From Tetraselmis striata (lineage: Eukaryota; Chlorophyta; Chlorodendrophyceae; Chlorodendrales; Chlorodendraceae), in the NCBI GenBank assembly GCA_006384855.1, contig VCJN01002102.1, forward strand, positions 124,001-188,000: a DNA stretch of 64,000 nt, in the 5' to 3' direction. Both the position numbers and the translations under genes were made by a program. The notes under the pieces were generated by a model, which saw only the letters and a program-made list of their open reading frames with translations, was not told where the DNA came from and did not search any database. This document shows positions 22,364 through 34,780 of the stretch, one piece after another (the stretch's first letter is position 1; each line of letters starts with the position of its first letter).

Positions 22364-23762
22364 ATGTCAAACCGTGTTAATTCCCCCGAGCTCCTCGCTG
22401 AGGAAGATGCGACGACGAGGTTGCAAGCCTACCTCGAGCGGGGGCTACAGGATGGTGGTACCTATGACCCCGTACGCCTGGAGCTGTGGAGGCTTCTCGG
22501 AGAAGACGCCGCGGATGCCTTGCTGAAAAAGTTCCCTAATGTGGACCCGACGTCAGAGCCGGAACTGAACGCTCCCGGGCTGCTAGAGGTGGGTTTGTTG
22601 TCGCACATCGCACGAGACCTGGTTGGGTTCAGCGAAGGACGCGGCGGAGCGGAAGGGAGTACAAACGTCGTGGTTCTGAGCATGGTGTCCGGGGACGAGG
22701 CCTATCTGCGCAGGAAGTTGTTGGGAGAGGGCGATAGCATTGGGCAGTGGGAGATGGACGTGCGAGCACAGCAGGCATCCTTCCGGCGGGCCCGTTGCTT
22801 CGAGAACCCTCCCCCGGCGGCCCAGCCCTTATCGGACGTGCGCACCTTCGTGATTCCGGTCTGTGTCTCCATCCACCTCACTGCCTTGGTGGTGGACGCT
22901 GCGGAAACCGGGCCCCTAGTCTTCGACTCGATGATGAACGAATCCAAGTCGCAGCATAGGCTGATCATGTCCATGTTCCGTGAGTTCGTGACCCGGGTGA
23001 TGAAGTCGCCTGATCCGGGGGTGCGTGCCGGCTTGTGCTGGGAGAACGTGACACACCTCCTGAGAGTAGCGGAGGCGGATGCTCGCACTATCCCCGTGGC
23101 GGTGGACCAGCGACAGGATGACATTTGGACCTGCGGGTGGCGGGTGCTGTTCTTCATCTACTGCTTGCTGAAGTTGAAGCCCGAGGACGAGCGTCGCGCT
23201 GCGCTGTTGAGCGCGGGGACGTGCAGAGAATTCAGCACGGAAGCCCTGGAAAGCTTTCGCAACAACGTTGTGCAGCAACGGAGTGCCCAGGACGGCGTCA
23301 TCCGTGCTCCTACTGACACGGACATCGTCCCCATGGACTTGTGTGCGCGGGTGGACAAGCCCAAGGATGGCCTGCGACCGTTCACGCCCTGGGCTGCAAG
23401 GCGCATTGCCCAGGTCCGCTCCCTCGCCCCTACCTCTTGGCATGCAGCACTTGGCAAGTAGCATGCAGCGTTGACACGCAGTGGGGGGTGAGCGCGTGCG
23501 TGGGCCATGCAACCCGCAGGTGCGAGGCTGGAAGTCTGTCTCCATGGGGGCGACAGTGGCGCTAGTGGAAACAGTCCTGAACCAGGATCCGTCAAGCGTC
23601 ATCCAGCAGGAGGCGGCCGCGGGGAAAGCACCGGAGCGGGCGGTGAGGCGGGTAGATGAGGTTCGCCTGAAGGGATGCACGGGCGTCCTCCATGGTCCAG
23701 ATGGTGTGTTCTTTGCAGCGGCCGCGTTCAATACCGCCGGCGGCAACCTACAAAGCGGTTAG
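22364..23762 (+). CDS. Ulp1/SENP-type cysteine protease, 3' end cut by unit B
   Basis: Two exons, 22364-23413 and 23520-23762, joined in phase 0 (430 residues). The start has a good context (gccgccATG). The C48 catalytic set is complete: His171 (VSIHLTALVVDA), Asp188 (LVFDSMMN), Gln249 (VAVDQRQDDIWTCG) and Cys257. Ulp1 proteases remove SUMO-like modifiers; copies carried by DNA transposons are common in algae and animals, and the neighbouring NLS-rich gene supports that origin. The last residues and the stop codon come from the first bases of duplicated unit B (23746 onward), so the original C-terminus has been replaced. Without the intron the frame would end at 23461. Confidence 0.8.
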
Positions 23763-23886
23763 GAAAGGAAGAAACCCCCACGATTTGGAGTGCCCGGCGG
23801 AGGTGACAGCCCGTCATTTACTTTCGGCCAAGGTAAGATGGACCGAGGGAATCAATGGACAATGTCGATGAAGGGCAGCTTGGCGA

Positions 23887-24352
23887 TCAGTGCTCGGTCA
23901 CCGAGAGGAGCAGCACACGCAGATCGTCGGGGCCGCGCTTGCTGGCGCGACCCTTCTCGCGGTATACTTGCAACTTAATAATGTACGAGTCCACGCGCAC
24001 ATCCCGCATCCGGCAAGACACGCCAATAATACCCCCCCCCCTCCCCGGGCGAAAATATAAAGTTGACGACCGCGGCCATGAGGGCTCGGAAGTCTTACCG
24101 GTACTCGGGGGGGGGGGGGGGGGGGGGGAGCAAAAACAAGCTCCTCACGCTCACGCGTTCGTTGAGTTCGGCAATGAACGAGTAGGCGACATCGGCAGGC
24201 AGCGGAACACGCAAGGCGACAGTCTCCCGGCGGCGCTGCCTGGGCAGTTGGCCGCAATGCGCGGCGGCGAGGTGCATGTTATCCATAGCGATGGGGTCGA
24301 TGTGGTGCAGCTCGAAGAACGTGTTCGTGGCCGACAAGTAGGTTGCAACGAC
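23887..24352 (-). pseudogene. Degenerate hypothetical ORFs, copy B left arm
   Basis: Counterpart of 7719-8185, with a 6-base in-frame deletion (SFIAELNER instead of SFIERAELNER) and a longer G tract (24108-24128). Same uncertainty about splicing and identity as in copy A. Confidence 0.25.
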
Positions 24353-26270
24353 TTAGCCCCGATGTGACCCCACTCACCCATCCATGCGACGTATCGAACA
24401 ACTGTGGCAGTAGTCGCCTCCATGGGGCTTACCGTTATCGTCCTTATACTAGAATAGCGATATATATGCGATCTGTGATAATTATGAGCACCCGTTCTAC
24501 CATCCGTTTCAAATGCGGCGACCCCGTCCGATGTCGCACGGGTAGTCGTAAATACCGTAACTTTCAAGATATACGGCTACCGTATCATATCACGATATGT
24601 GCACCCGAGTAGCGATTTGTGTATACACAAATATTGACACGTGTATCCCGGAGGTCGGCACAAATATGTGCGCAGATCGACACAGTGGACCAATTCGACC
24701 ACTAGGCTGCACATATCGTAGGCTCTCTAAGATCTGTGCGTTGTACGGGTTTACTATCGACAGGAACGGCTTAAAATGAATCATGGCCCATCGCACGGCT
24801 GTGTCGGGCCGTGGCGTAACGGGCAGCATCTCGCCGCTATGGGATCCCAGTCCAGCCGCCTCAGCACGCCACCAGACTACCGGACCATCTCCCACCTAAT
24901 CCGCACTACTCCCAGGCTAGCTAGCAACGCGAGCACCGTGCGGGGGTTGCCGATCGTTTACATGTGTTTCGCCTATCTTGCCGTGGTTGCCGGTCAGCGC
25001 GGGCCGGCCCTTAGGCGGTATTCGGTCAACGCTTGCGGACTTTACGGCAAAGGCGGCCATCACACCAACACGGTCGCGCGTGCGCTAGGCTGCCGTGCCT
25101 GGCGCTGACCAACGCGAAACGGTTGGACGCGGATATGGTGGCTGCTGTAGCAGGCGCGGGCGTGGCCGGCAACAGGACGTGGCATGAGCGGGCGCTCAAC
25201 TGCTCGCGACTTCCCTCACAGTATCACCCGTACCGCAGGCGGCGACACATATTAGATGACCCGTTCGCATTATCGCGATTTGAGAATAGTATAGATAGGA
25301 TGCATTTGCGTCGTCGGTCAAATTCGCGATCTGAGCATACACAGATCAGAGATTGCATTCTAGTATAGGTTGGCCATTATGTTCTCCGAGTCGTGGCACA
25401 ACTCCGCGACTTCAGCATGGAGTAGCTCCATAGAGTCTGGGCGGTGAGGGGATTGGAAAGGAAGTAGAAGGCGCGCTATCCCAACTTGTCCAAGCCAAAG
25501 GCCTCATGTAGACGGGTCCGAAGTGGAGCTGCCTAGGGGGCGAGAGCTTCGGGCTCGTCAGTTACGTAAGTGCGACGTTTGCCAGAAGCGGCAACATGGG
25601 GCCGGGCCATTCCGGCAAAATTATTCAGCAGCGTCCGTCAAGCTGCCGGCATTCGCACTGCAAGCGTTGGACGGGTTAGACACGGTACGGGTTTGCGGCC
25701 TTGCGGGGCAAGGTTCAGACAGAAGGCCCGCCCCGCGCTCCCGTCGCGGTGGTAGCGCGCGTCTCGCGCGTAACATACATGTGCGACTGAATGTCGTCGC
25801 GACACAACTGTAACCCGTAGAATAACAATCGAAGGACGCAATGAAGAAATGGTACGGGAGACGGGCTGTTGAACCGTCATGTGTAGGTGTGCGGATGGTT
25901 GAGCCGCACTTGGCAGGTGTTCCATGGAGTGTCGCGCACCGAGGAAGGTCGAAATGAAGTCTGTAGATTATGGGTAAGGTCGGAAAACGGGGCGCTCATC
26001 CCGGCATTGAGCAGCCATGGGACGTTGTGCGGCGGTCATCGGAAGACTGCCTCGCAAAGCACTGGCAACTCCGACAAAAGGCGCCCCACGGCATCACTCG
26101 CGCCCACCTTCGCGCCCGCGCCCACGGCCACCATCGCTGCCACGCACGCCCACACCCACGCCCACGCCCACGCCCACGCCCTCCGAGTGTCGCATGCACG
26201 CGGGCGGTAGCCGTAGCCTTGGCATTGTTGGCGATTGTCGCCTTAAAAACTTGGCGCTAATTGTCGCGCA

Positions 26271-26570
26271 TCAGGTCGCCAAATACCGCCAAACCCAAAT
26301 TCTCCGCTGCGGGGCGGCTGGAAATGCTAAACGCACAACACGTCCAACACCCCATGGTTTATGGGGGATGAATGTCTGTTACCGTGCACACGCCTTGATT
26401 TTGTCCAGCCTCCGGAGGAAGGCCAGACGAAAACGAAACGCCTTGTCGATGGCCTCGGCCTGGTTGCGAGCTGGCGCGAGGTAAGCGATGACGTTCTAGT
26501 CAGCATTCGGAACATATAGCTCGTCGAGGGCCACAAAAAGAGCGGCGGGGTGAGCCTCAAAACACGTCAT
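26271..26570 (-). pseudogene. Copy B of the small spliced ORF, stopped
   Basis: Counterpart of 10110-10409. It has a premature TAA where copy A has GAA, plus missense changes. Confidence 0.3.
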
Positions 26571-27810
26571 CCAAAATTTACTCCTCCTGGGCCGGCAGAC
26601 GCCGGCCATTCTTCTTGCGGTAGTCGTTCGTCATATCGGTGCGTAGTGGGAATAGCCCGGGCACCCGGTTTGAACGTCCTCGTAACTAGGCTCTGCTCTA
26701 TGAAGTAGCTATGACACCGCGAGGAAGTCATCCTGGCCACTCCCGAACTTTGAACCGACACGGCCGCTCTTGGCTCGCAGGCTCTAGTTGGTCGGGACAC
26801 ATTGTGGCTATGCTTCCGCCGCCTATCGGATGTCCCGCGCCGCTGTGCCCGGACCAAGAGCCATGTACCCCGTCTTCATCGACATCGCGTCCACGAGCCG
26901 TCAATTGAGCCAGCCACAAAGTGAGTTCTAGCAATAAGTAACGTAAACTGGGCATGCATGTCTGCTTGAAGCGACTCGGGCTTCGGATCGGCGACATGCT
27001 CTTCTCCATCTGGCATGGTAACGCACGGACGTACGGACGAGAATATCACACTCGGATGGTGCCGAGCAGGGTGTGGTCCTTAAACAACCATGACCTCGCC
27101 CGCAACATGTTATGGGACAGCTAATCTCCGCGTGGAACAACAAAACTAGGATGGCAGACTGAGCTGTTACGGTTGCTGTAATGTTTTCTCGTGTTGCACA
27201 TGAAGGGACGCAGCGACGAGTGTTACGTACCGGTTCTGCAGCACACGCAGCTAGAAAGCGGTTAGGACAGGAAGAAACCCCATAAACTAGTTTAGATCGG
27301 CGCCCACCACCAGGCAGCGCCCCACCACGTCGAGCGGAGGATCCTGAGTGCGGCATGCCTGGTGGCACCACCTCCACGCTGTGGGCGTTGGTAACTTCTA
27401 AGGTCCGTGCCCGTCTGGGTGCAGTAGGGGGGCTGAGCGGGGTGGCCGGTTGCCGCTGATCCTCGGATCGTGGGACGACCGCGGAGCTCCACTGGGGAGG
27501 GGGGAGGGGCTTTTTCGGGACGGCCCCTACGGGACGTCGATCTCCGCGGCTGGCGGAGTGCGATGACCTAAAATTGTGTGCGCCAAGGGCGTGCCCCGAC
27601 TTACATACCCCTACCCGGAGACATATATGAGTCACTTCAACTCGCATATGGGGGGGGGGGGGGGGGGGGGGGGACTGCGATATAGTTACTGATATTTCAC
27701 ATGTGCTATTGCTCTAACACTCGCTGCAACAATCACAAGATTAGTAACATATATGACAAACATGCACCCCGGGTGCGTGACTGCATAAATGCACTCCATG
27801 CGCGGCAAAC

Positions 27811-28200
27811 ATGCATCCCGGTTTGGCGGAGGCCGCTAGGCACTCGGTGCAGCTTATAGTAGTTAGTACATGTCTGGGTAGCTGTATATTGCCTCCTTCC
27901 AAAGACGGTGGCGCCGCCCCCGAATCAGCCCTTGACATAACTGGCCATTGGCGCAGCTGCCCTCGTTCCGTCGCAGCCATTACTAATTGCGGCAGTAAAC
28001 AAATCCAGCAGAAAGTAAGGCTTCCGTTGGCCGCCAGCTACACATACTCCGTGGCCGGTCCCCGGTTAATTGCCGGCACTACGTCCCGTTCCCGTTCCCG
28101 TTCGCGTTCGCGTTCTTCGCCAAGTACATTAATCGGAATTAAGGGCGCGATCAACGAATTGAACCACAAGTTAGCCCAGAAGCGCCAAGCGCCCCGCTAG
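27811..28200 (+). CDS. Candidate Ser-Arg repeat ORF, copy B
   Basis: 129-residue counterpart of 11661-12062, shorter by two Ser-Arg hexamers; frame preserved. Unrecognised. Confidence 0.3.
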   Translation: MHPGLAEAARHSVQLIVVSTCLGSCILPPSKDGGAAPESALDITGHWRSCPRSVAAITNCGSKQIQQKVRLPLAASYTYSVAGPRLIAGTTSRSRSRSRSRSSPSTLIGIKGAINELNHKLAQKRQAPR

Positions 28201-28368
28201 TTTGCGTATCGCTAGCTTTATTTGCCCTTATGGTAGGCCCGGCACTAGTACTCCGCCGGATCTGCAGGAGATCCGGAGCCCTGCCAAGCTTTATTCGTGA
28301 AGCGTGCTAACGACCCCGCCCATTATAGGCATTGATGGAGCGGATCATTAGCACCGTCCTCCCGGGGA

Positions 28369-28752
28369 GTGAGCCTCTCCCAACTCCAAAGTGTCAATCA
28401 GAGATTAATACGGCAATATCCACATGGATTGCCCAATGCCCAAATACCAAATCGGGATAGGGTGATCATGCCCCTCAGTCGCCTTATGTTATCAGTCTGC
28501 GCACGCCCCGCGGCCGTGACTGGCCGGTTCATTGCCTTCATTGAAGGTCTCTCTCTCCTCTCTAGAGTGCGATGCGGGGGGTGGCGATGCTTCGTGCGAA
28601 CATGCTGTTCATCCCGCGGCGAAATCGACTACGCGTACCCTCAGGTACGGGCATTAACTTTCCAAATGCTCCGAATCCGCGGCCGAAGCTCGTGTAGTAC
28701 TGTCGTTTCGGCGCGCCAAAACCACAGAAGCAAACTCCGCGCATCATCGTGA
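28369..28752 (+). CDS. Candidate ORF, copy B
   Basis: 127-residue counterpart of 12231-12608; differs by two 3-base insertions and a few substitutions. Unrecognised. Confidence 0.3.
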   Translation: MSLSQLQSVNQRLIRQYPHGLPNAQIPNRDRVIMPLSRLMLSVCARPAAVTGRFIAFIEGLSLLSRVRCGGWRCFVRTCCSSRGEIDYAYPQVRALTFQMLRIRGRSSCSTVVSARQNHRSKLRASS

Positions 28753-30317
28753 CGAGCAAAAACGAGCAGCACGAGCAGCGCTCAACACAACATCAAAAAT
28801 TTTCGCCTCCGGGACAGGACTGGCACCATTGAAACCCTTGGAGCGTCTCTACGACGGCCGTTTAGGCAGCAATCCAGTTACGGAAAGCCCTGGGTAGGCG
28901 ACGCACCGTGTTAGGGTTGCGCCTAGCGACTACCCTAATACCACCTGCGACGTTTTATGGCCAAGTAATCATACTGTTGTACTGCTGCTATTTCAGCACG
29001 CGTATTATTTACTGGTACGGCCACAACCAGACGCCAGTAATATAATATTTCTTGTAACATGAATACAGTACGCGCTAGAACTCCTAAATCATCAGGATAG
29101 CGCTACTACTTGCCTGTCCGCGGTGCCTAGTCGGACCGCTATAGGATAAATATCCAATGCCACCAGCATGTTGTAAGAGATTACATTCTGCAACCAACTC
29201 AATTCGCCAAACGCTACGAGTAAGAGCCCTGTTTCACTAAGTACTGCCACGAGTACTTACACTGGTTTCGGCTTCCTGTTACGATCCATCTCCACCTGCC
29301 GACCCACCGCGACCTGCTCTCGCACGCACGACGATACATTCGCGATTTCGCAGGTCCTATCGACCCTTGGTAACGATTATGTACCCTTCAACCTTTATCC
29401 GAGTCGCGTGTTGCCATGGCATCGCACCGGAGCGCCCGTCAAGCCGGTTACCCTCCCGGTGGTCCACCAGCCGAGCAGTCTATGCGTCAATTTAACGAGA
29501 AGAAGATGCTGGAAGCCCGCGTTGTGGCGCCAACTCAAAACATCTCTCACAAGCTCGCCGACGTTCATGATGTCCCAGCAGTCAAGGCCTTTCTGGAGAA
29601 CTACGCACGACACGGCAAGACCCGTCGGAGACTACGCGCGTGACATCGGCGCCAAGCCGAGCGACCCCAAGATAGCTACCGGTTGTGTCGACTTGCAGCG
29701 CAAGCTACAAAGCCGCATTTGCCTTGTTGCATAATGAACCTTCGCTGTGCCTGAGTACTTGCAAGTGCAACGTATTTTGCAGGTGATTCCCAAGCACGAA
29801 AGAGCCGAGGTGCAAAAGATGGCTAGCAACGCCAACGAGACTGTCTCGACTCAGAGTAAGTCCATGCAAAATACATGCAGTGGCAGCTAATAAGCTAGCC
29901 AAGCAAGTCGACAAGATCGACTTACACAAAAACAAATGACGGTGTTGAGCAGAATGCCAACCTGTGCCTCTCAATGTAATTGAGACAATCGACATTGACA
30001 TGTCGCCGAGTCCATGCAAAGAAATTGCATGTGAGTCCATGCAAACATGCATGCACTGCTAAACTGCCCGCTCAGCCCCTGCATGAGATCGAGGATACAG
30101 ATGTCGATATGGTTGAGCATTGCGCTCCCGCGGCACTGAACCCCTCCGACTCACAACCTGAGCATGAAGCTCATGGGTGTTCCTGTGCTCATTCACACCT
30201 CGTTGCCGACATCGAGGACGAGACAGGGTGCAGAGAAAATGTCGACAAAATGTCAAAGACAAAAAGATGCATGCTAAACTGCATGCCAAACTGTTTATCA
30301 TGCAAAAGAGATCTTGA

Positions 30318-30998
30318 GTGCGCAGAATGCGTACCAAAAACAATAATCAAAAGAATGACACTGAAATTGACAAATATGCAAAACTAAATGCATGTCCAAC
30401 TGACTCTGTTGTGTTTGACCAAGCAGAATTCAAGAGACTGAATTATGCCTATGGTCCAGTCACTTTTGATGCCTGTGCCTCAGCATATGATGCTGTCTGT
30501 TCAGATAATTGCAGTGCTGAAAAACCATTTCTGCAACAAAATATCAAAGGTAAAACTGTGTTCATCAATCCAGTGTATGATGACACAGCCCTGCCTATCT
30601 TGCAGCATTTTGAAATGCAAAGACAAGAGTCACCTTTTGACACAAGAGGTATTATTGTTATGCCCAGATGGTCCTCACAATTAGGACAATCCTGGAAACC
30701 ACTGCTTTCAAAATATAAGAAAATTCATAGCTACCCGCCTGGAACATATCTGTTTCACACACCCAGTTCAGCGACTGATACTGAACCTATGGGACCCACT
30801 GAGTGGTATGTTGATGTCTACCTGGCTGACTACACTGTTGAGGAACGTTCAGCCCAGGCAATTAATGACGTCGTTACCACTGAGGAACTCAAAACCATGC
30901 TGGCTGAACAGCAAGTTTATACAGGAGTCCTTCTCTCCATATGCAGCTCCTGTTCTCTTCGCCCGCAAGGCCAATGGCGGTCTGCGCATGTGCATTGA
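30318..30998 (+). CDS. Dam-like methyltransferase-fold domain, Ty3 copy B (uninterrupted)
   Basis: A 226-codon frame in which the domain is intact: FDACASAYDAVCSDN near residues 50-64, INPVYDDTALPIL near 83-95 and GIIVMPRW near 111-118, ending in a PPGTYLF motif as in other retroelement Dam-like domains. Val replaces the second Pro of the NPPY-type catalytic motif. The frame overlaps the start of the reverse transcriptase frame by about 190 bp, so expression of both would need a +1 shift near 30925. Confidence 0.6.
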   Translation: MRRMRTKNNNQKNDTEIDKYAKLNACPTDSVVFDQAEFKRLNYAYGPVTFDACASAYDAVCSDNCSAEKPFLQQNIKGKTVFINPVYDDTALPILQHFEMQRQESPFDTRGIIVMPRWSSQLGQSWKPLLSKYKKIHSYPPGTYLFHTPSSATDTEPMGPTEWYVDVYLADYTVEERSAQAINDVVTTEELKTMLAEQQVYTGVLLSICSSCSLRPQGQWRSAHVH

Positions 30999-32511
30999 CT
31001 ACCGTCAATTGAATAAGTACACCAAAAAGGTCGAGTTCCCTGTTCCACCTGCTGATGCATTACTTGATATGCTATCTGGTGCTACTGTCTATTCAGCTCT
31101 TGATCTCGCCTTAGGTTATCACCAACTCCGGATTAATCCACCTGATGTTCCTAAGACAGCGTTCCGAACTGTCTATGGCCAATTCGAGTGGCTAGTAATG
31201 CCATTTGGACTCACCAGTGCTCCCTCCTCTTTTCAACGCCTGATGACATCTATACTCCAGCCACACAAGCATACCTTTATACTTGTATACCTGGATGATG
31301 TCTTGATTTTTAGCAACTCGCTTGAGGAACATTTGCAACATTTGGACACAGCTCTTACTATGCTCGAGTCTAATGACATTAGACTACGATTACAGAAATG
31401 CTGGTTTGCCAAGAATGAACTAGAATACCTTGGACATATGGTATCACACGCTGGCCTAAGACCCTCGCCTAATAAAATCAAGGCTGTTCAGGATTGGCCC
31501 AGGCCTAAGAACGTTCAGAATGTCCAACAATATCTTGGTTTCTGCAATTTTTACCGACGCTATGTGCGCAATTATTCTGCTATAGCAGCACCGTTATATG
31601 CCCTCACAAGAAAGGATAAAATATTTGATTGGACAGTTGAATGCCATGCTGCATTTGTAAAACTGAAGCAAGCCTTGTGCCAGTCCCCAGTGCTGGCAAG
31701 CCCTGTCACCGGCAAAGATGCTGAGTTTGTAGTGGCTACTGACGCCAGCAAATATGCCTTAGGTGCAGTTCTGCTCCAGGCTAATGCTGATGGCCACTTA
31801 CACCCCTGCAGCTACTATGCAAAGACATTGCAGGCTGCACAAACAAATTATCCCACCTATGACCAAGAGCTCTTGGGTGTGGTATGTGCTCTGAAAGAAT
31901 GGCGCTGCTACTTGGAAGGCAGTCGCCGTATTACAGTTATAACTGACCATGCCACATTTAGGCACTTGCCTACACAGGAAGGACTAGGCAGACGCCATGC
32001 CCTATGGTTACATGAAATTTCACCATACATGGCAGTCAACCCACAGACTAATGAACCTGTGTTGCAGATATTATATCGCAAAGGCGCTGACAATGAGGCT
32101 GATGCTCTCTCTCGCCGCCCTGACTTGCATTATGCATTGACTGAATATGAAAACCAGCTGGTCGAAGCTGACCTTGAACAAATGCAGGACTATTTGTCAG
32201 CAATGTCCGCCTTGCAGATTGACAGCAAGCTAATAAACAAGATCAAAGCTGCCTACATCACTGATGTTGCCTACAGTCATGGACGCACCCCCAACGGTGT
32301 GCGACAAGATGAGACTGATGGTCTCTACTATATGGCAGATAAGGTCTGTATACCCAATGATTCTGAACTGAGAAAACTCATCATTGAGGAGTATCATGTT
32401 GGTAATGGACACCCCAACCATACCCGCACTCTTGCCAACATACTGCGTATGTTTTGGTGGCCACGCATGAATACCACAGTGAAGCATTACTGCAAACATT
32501 ACTTGCGTTAG
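30808..32511 (+). pseudogene. Reverse transcriptase and RNase H, Ty3 copy B (truncated by deletion)
   Basis: Same domains as in copy A (YLDDV; VATDASKYALGAVL), 567 codons. A 5-base deletion at about 32499 removes the Cys-x2-Cys half of the integrase zinc finger and ends the frame at 32511, before the integrase core. Confidence 0.9.
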
Positions 32512-32590
32512 AATCAAAGCAGCTACCACCAAGCCTCATGGTTCTTTATTTCCGTAGCCAAAGGCAACCAAGCCTTGGGAGATAATCTCA

Positions 32591-33721
32591 ATGGATTTTA
32601 TAACCAACTTACCTGAGGTGGATGGCTATGATGCTATTGCTACGTTTGTTGATACATTCACCAAACAGTCACATTTTGTGCCATGCAATATAAAGATTGA
32701 TGCGACACAGCTGGCCAGATTATATTTGGACAATATTTACAGACACCATGGTCTCAGCAGATGTATCATCTCTGACAGAGATCCCAGGTTCACTTCAGTG
32801 TTCTGGAAATCATTGTTTACAGCTCTGCAAACTAAGCTAAATATTTCCAGCGTTTATCACCCGCAAACTGACGGTCAAACTGAACGCACCCACAGAACTA
32901 TTGAGCAAATATTACGTGCGTTTGTTCACAAGCAACATGACTCTTGGTTAAGTCATTTGGCTCTTGCTGAATTTTCTTACAACAATTCAGTCCATTCAGC
33001 AACACATTATGCCCCTTTTGAGGCAATTTATGGCATGATGCCACTGACATCACCTGATCTGATTGCTACTGCCAACCAAGATGCACGCAACACAGTTGCA
33101 AATATTCAAGATATTCACATGTTGATTACTGAGCAACTGAAGCTTGCTGATGAATATCAAAAGGTCTATGCCGACCGCAAAACCAGCCCTGTTGAGTTCG
33201 CAGAAGGAGACAAAGTCTGGCTCTCAACGGAGCACTTGCTCATACGCAACCAGCCGGCGCGCAAGTTCCGACAGCGCTACATCGGCCCCTACCCGGTCAC
33301 AGCCAAGATTTCCAGCCAGGCGTTTCGTCTGCGCCTGCCACCAACGTTCGACTGCCACAATGTGTTTCACATCAGTCGACTGCGCCAGTGCGTCAACTCA
33401 GATGCACAGCCCGATACAATACCGTCCAGTGTGGAGCCCCCTGTCGACGAGTTCGTCGTTGAACGCGTGCTCGATTTCTCTATCGAGCGCCGCGAGGATC
33501 TGTTCAAGCGAGGACTCTGCCTCGTCTTTCTGGTGCGTTGGCTGAACTACGACTCAAGTCATGACAGCTGGGAACCATACAGCGCGCTGCGACGTGTCGA
33601 GGCGCTACACGATTTCGCGAGGACGAGCCGACATCTGCAAGACACGCTACGCTCAAAGGAATACGCCAACCTGCGAGCGCGCCACCCGTCGCGTTTTCCA
33701 GAGTCCATCCCGGAGCGTTGA
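32591..33721 (+). CDS. Integrase core and chromodomain, Ty3 copy B
   Basis: 376 residues, same reading as copy A: D,D-35-E core plus C-terminal chromodomain. In this copy it is separated from the reverse transcriptase by both the 5-base deletion and the amber codon. Confidence 0.9.
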   Translation: MDFITNLPEVDGYDAIATFVDTFTKQSHFVPCNIKIDATQLARLYLDNIYRHHGLSRCIISDRDPRFTSVFWKSLFTALQTKLNISSVYHPQTDGQTERTHRTIEQILRAFVHKQHDSWLSHLALAEFSYNNSVHSATHYAPFEAIYGMMPLTSPDLIATANQDARNTVANIQDIHMLITEQLKLADEYQKVYADRKTSPVEFAEGDKVWLSTEHLLIRNQPARKFRQRYIGPYPVTAKISSQAFRLRLPPTFDCHNVFHISRLRQCVNSDAQPDTIPSSVEPPVDEFVVERVLDFSIERREDLFKRGLCLVFLVRWLNYDSSHDSWEPYSALRRVEALHDFARTSRHLQDTLRSKEYANLRARHPSRFPESIPER

Positions 33722-34207
33722 CACCTACTGATGCTGTTGCTGTTGCTATATCACGCTTCCACCGCCAACCGACATCTGGGCCAGGCCTTCGGCGACGCGA
33801 AAAGACACTTTCCAGTTCGTCATTTATCAGAGGGGTGGGAATGTTAGGGTTGCGCCTAGCGACTACCCTAATACCACCTGCGACGTTTTATGGCCAAGTA
33901 ATCATACTGTTGTACTGCTGCTATTTCAGCACGCGTATTAGAGGCATATCATACGGACATCGCGTCATCAGATAATCCTTGTCATCATCTACCGTTCGCG
34001 CACCGCGGGCTGCCACGTCGACAACGCTAACGCATGACAAGAGATGTGATTCATACGGACAAATATCAAGATGCGTTGGTCTGTCATCAGATATCGCAAG
34101 AAATCGACCGGCGCTTCTAGTTCCGCCGCCGCCATCGGGCCCGCAAACACCATCTTTTCCCTCGTGTCTCTCGCCCCGCCCGTCCCGCCCATCCACACTG
34201 GACAGTC

Positions 34208-34603
34208 ATGGAGCGTCCCAGCTTTGCCGTAGACGAAGTTAAAGGGCTTGCACTTACCTACGGCAACGCGCAGTCGGAGGGCAGCGCGTACCCTCGGATG
34301 CTGGCCATTGCCGGGGCCGCACTGGACATAGACATGGACACACCGCATACAGACGAAGCGTACACCGATGAGGATGACAACGGGGCCACGCCCCATGGCC
34401 ACGCGAGCGCACGCCATCCTAACCGTGCAGGCAACGAGAAGCGAGACAAGGATCAGGCACTGCGCCGGCTGTCGAGGGATGACCACGCGCGGGCGGGCGA
34501 GACGGGCGCAGTGCGGTGGCGGCGGGCGAGGCGCCAGGGCTGCGGCCGCTGCGCCCCGCCAGTGCACGGGCCTTCGCGCGTAGCTCCCGCGGCGAAACCG
34601 TGA
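34208..34603 (+). CDS. ORF inside the Harbinger-like element, possible transposase C-terminal remnant
   Basis: 131 residues from ATG 34208; an acidic middle (DTPHTDEAYTDEDD) is followed by GNEKRDKDQALRRL and a basic tail. This layout resembles the far C-terminus of some Harbinger transposases, but no DDE catalytic block is present. An overlapping minus-strand frame (33989-34864) contains AGTLHDCPVW, slightly like a Harbinger GS-x-HD motif. Neither reading is secure. Confidence 0.25.
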   Translation: MERPSFAVDEVKGLALTYGNAQSEGSAYPRMLAIAGAALDIDMDTPHTDEAYTDEDDNGATPHGHASARHPNRAGNEKRDKDQALRRLSRDDHARAGETGAVRWRRARRQGCGRCAPPVHGPSRVAPAAKP

Positions 34604-34780
34604 ACCCAGGGGAAACATGACCCCCCATAGTGCGGGGAGGGCGGGTCTCCCATGTGGGTTCGCCCCGCCTGGCTGTCCGTTGCGGAGATTGCTCGGTGGA
34701 GCCTGCCATGGCGTCGGCGGGTGCCGGGCAGGTAGGTAGACTGGGCGAAAATGTTTTGAAAATAGGCTGGCCGAGGCCGC

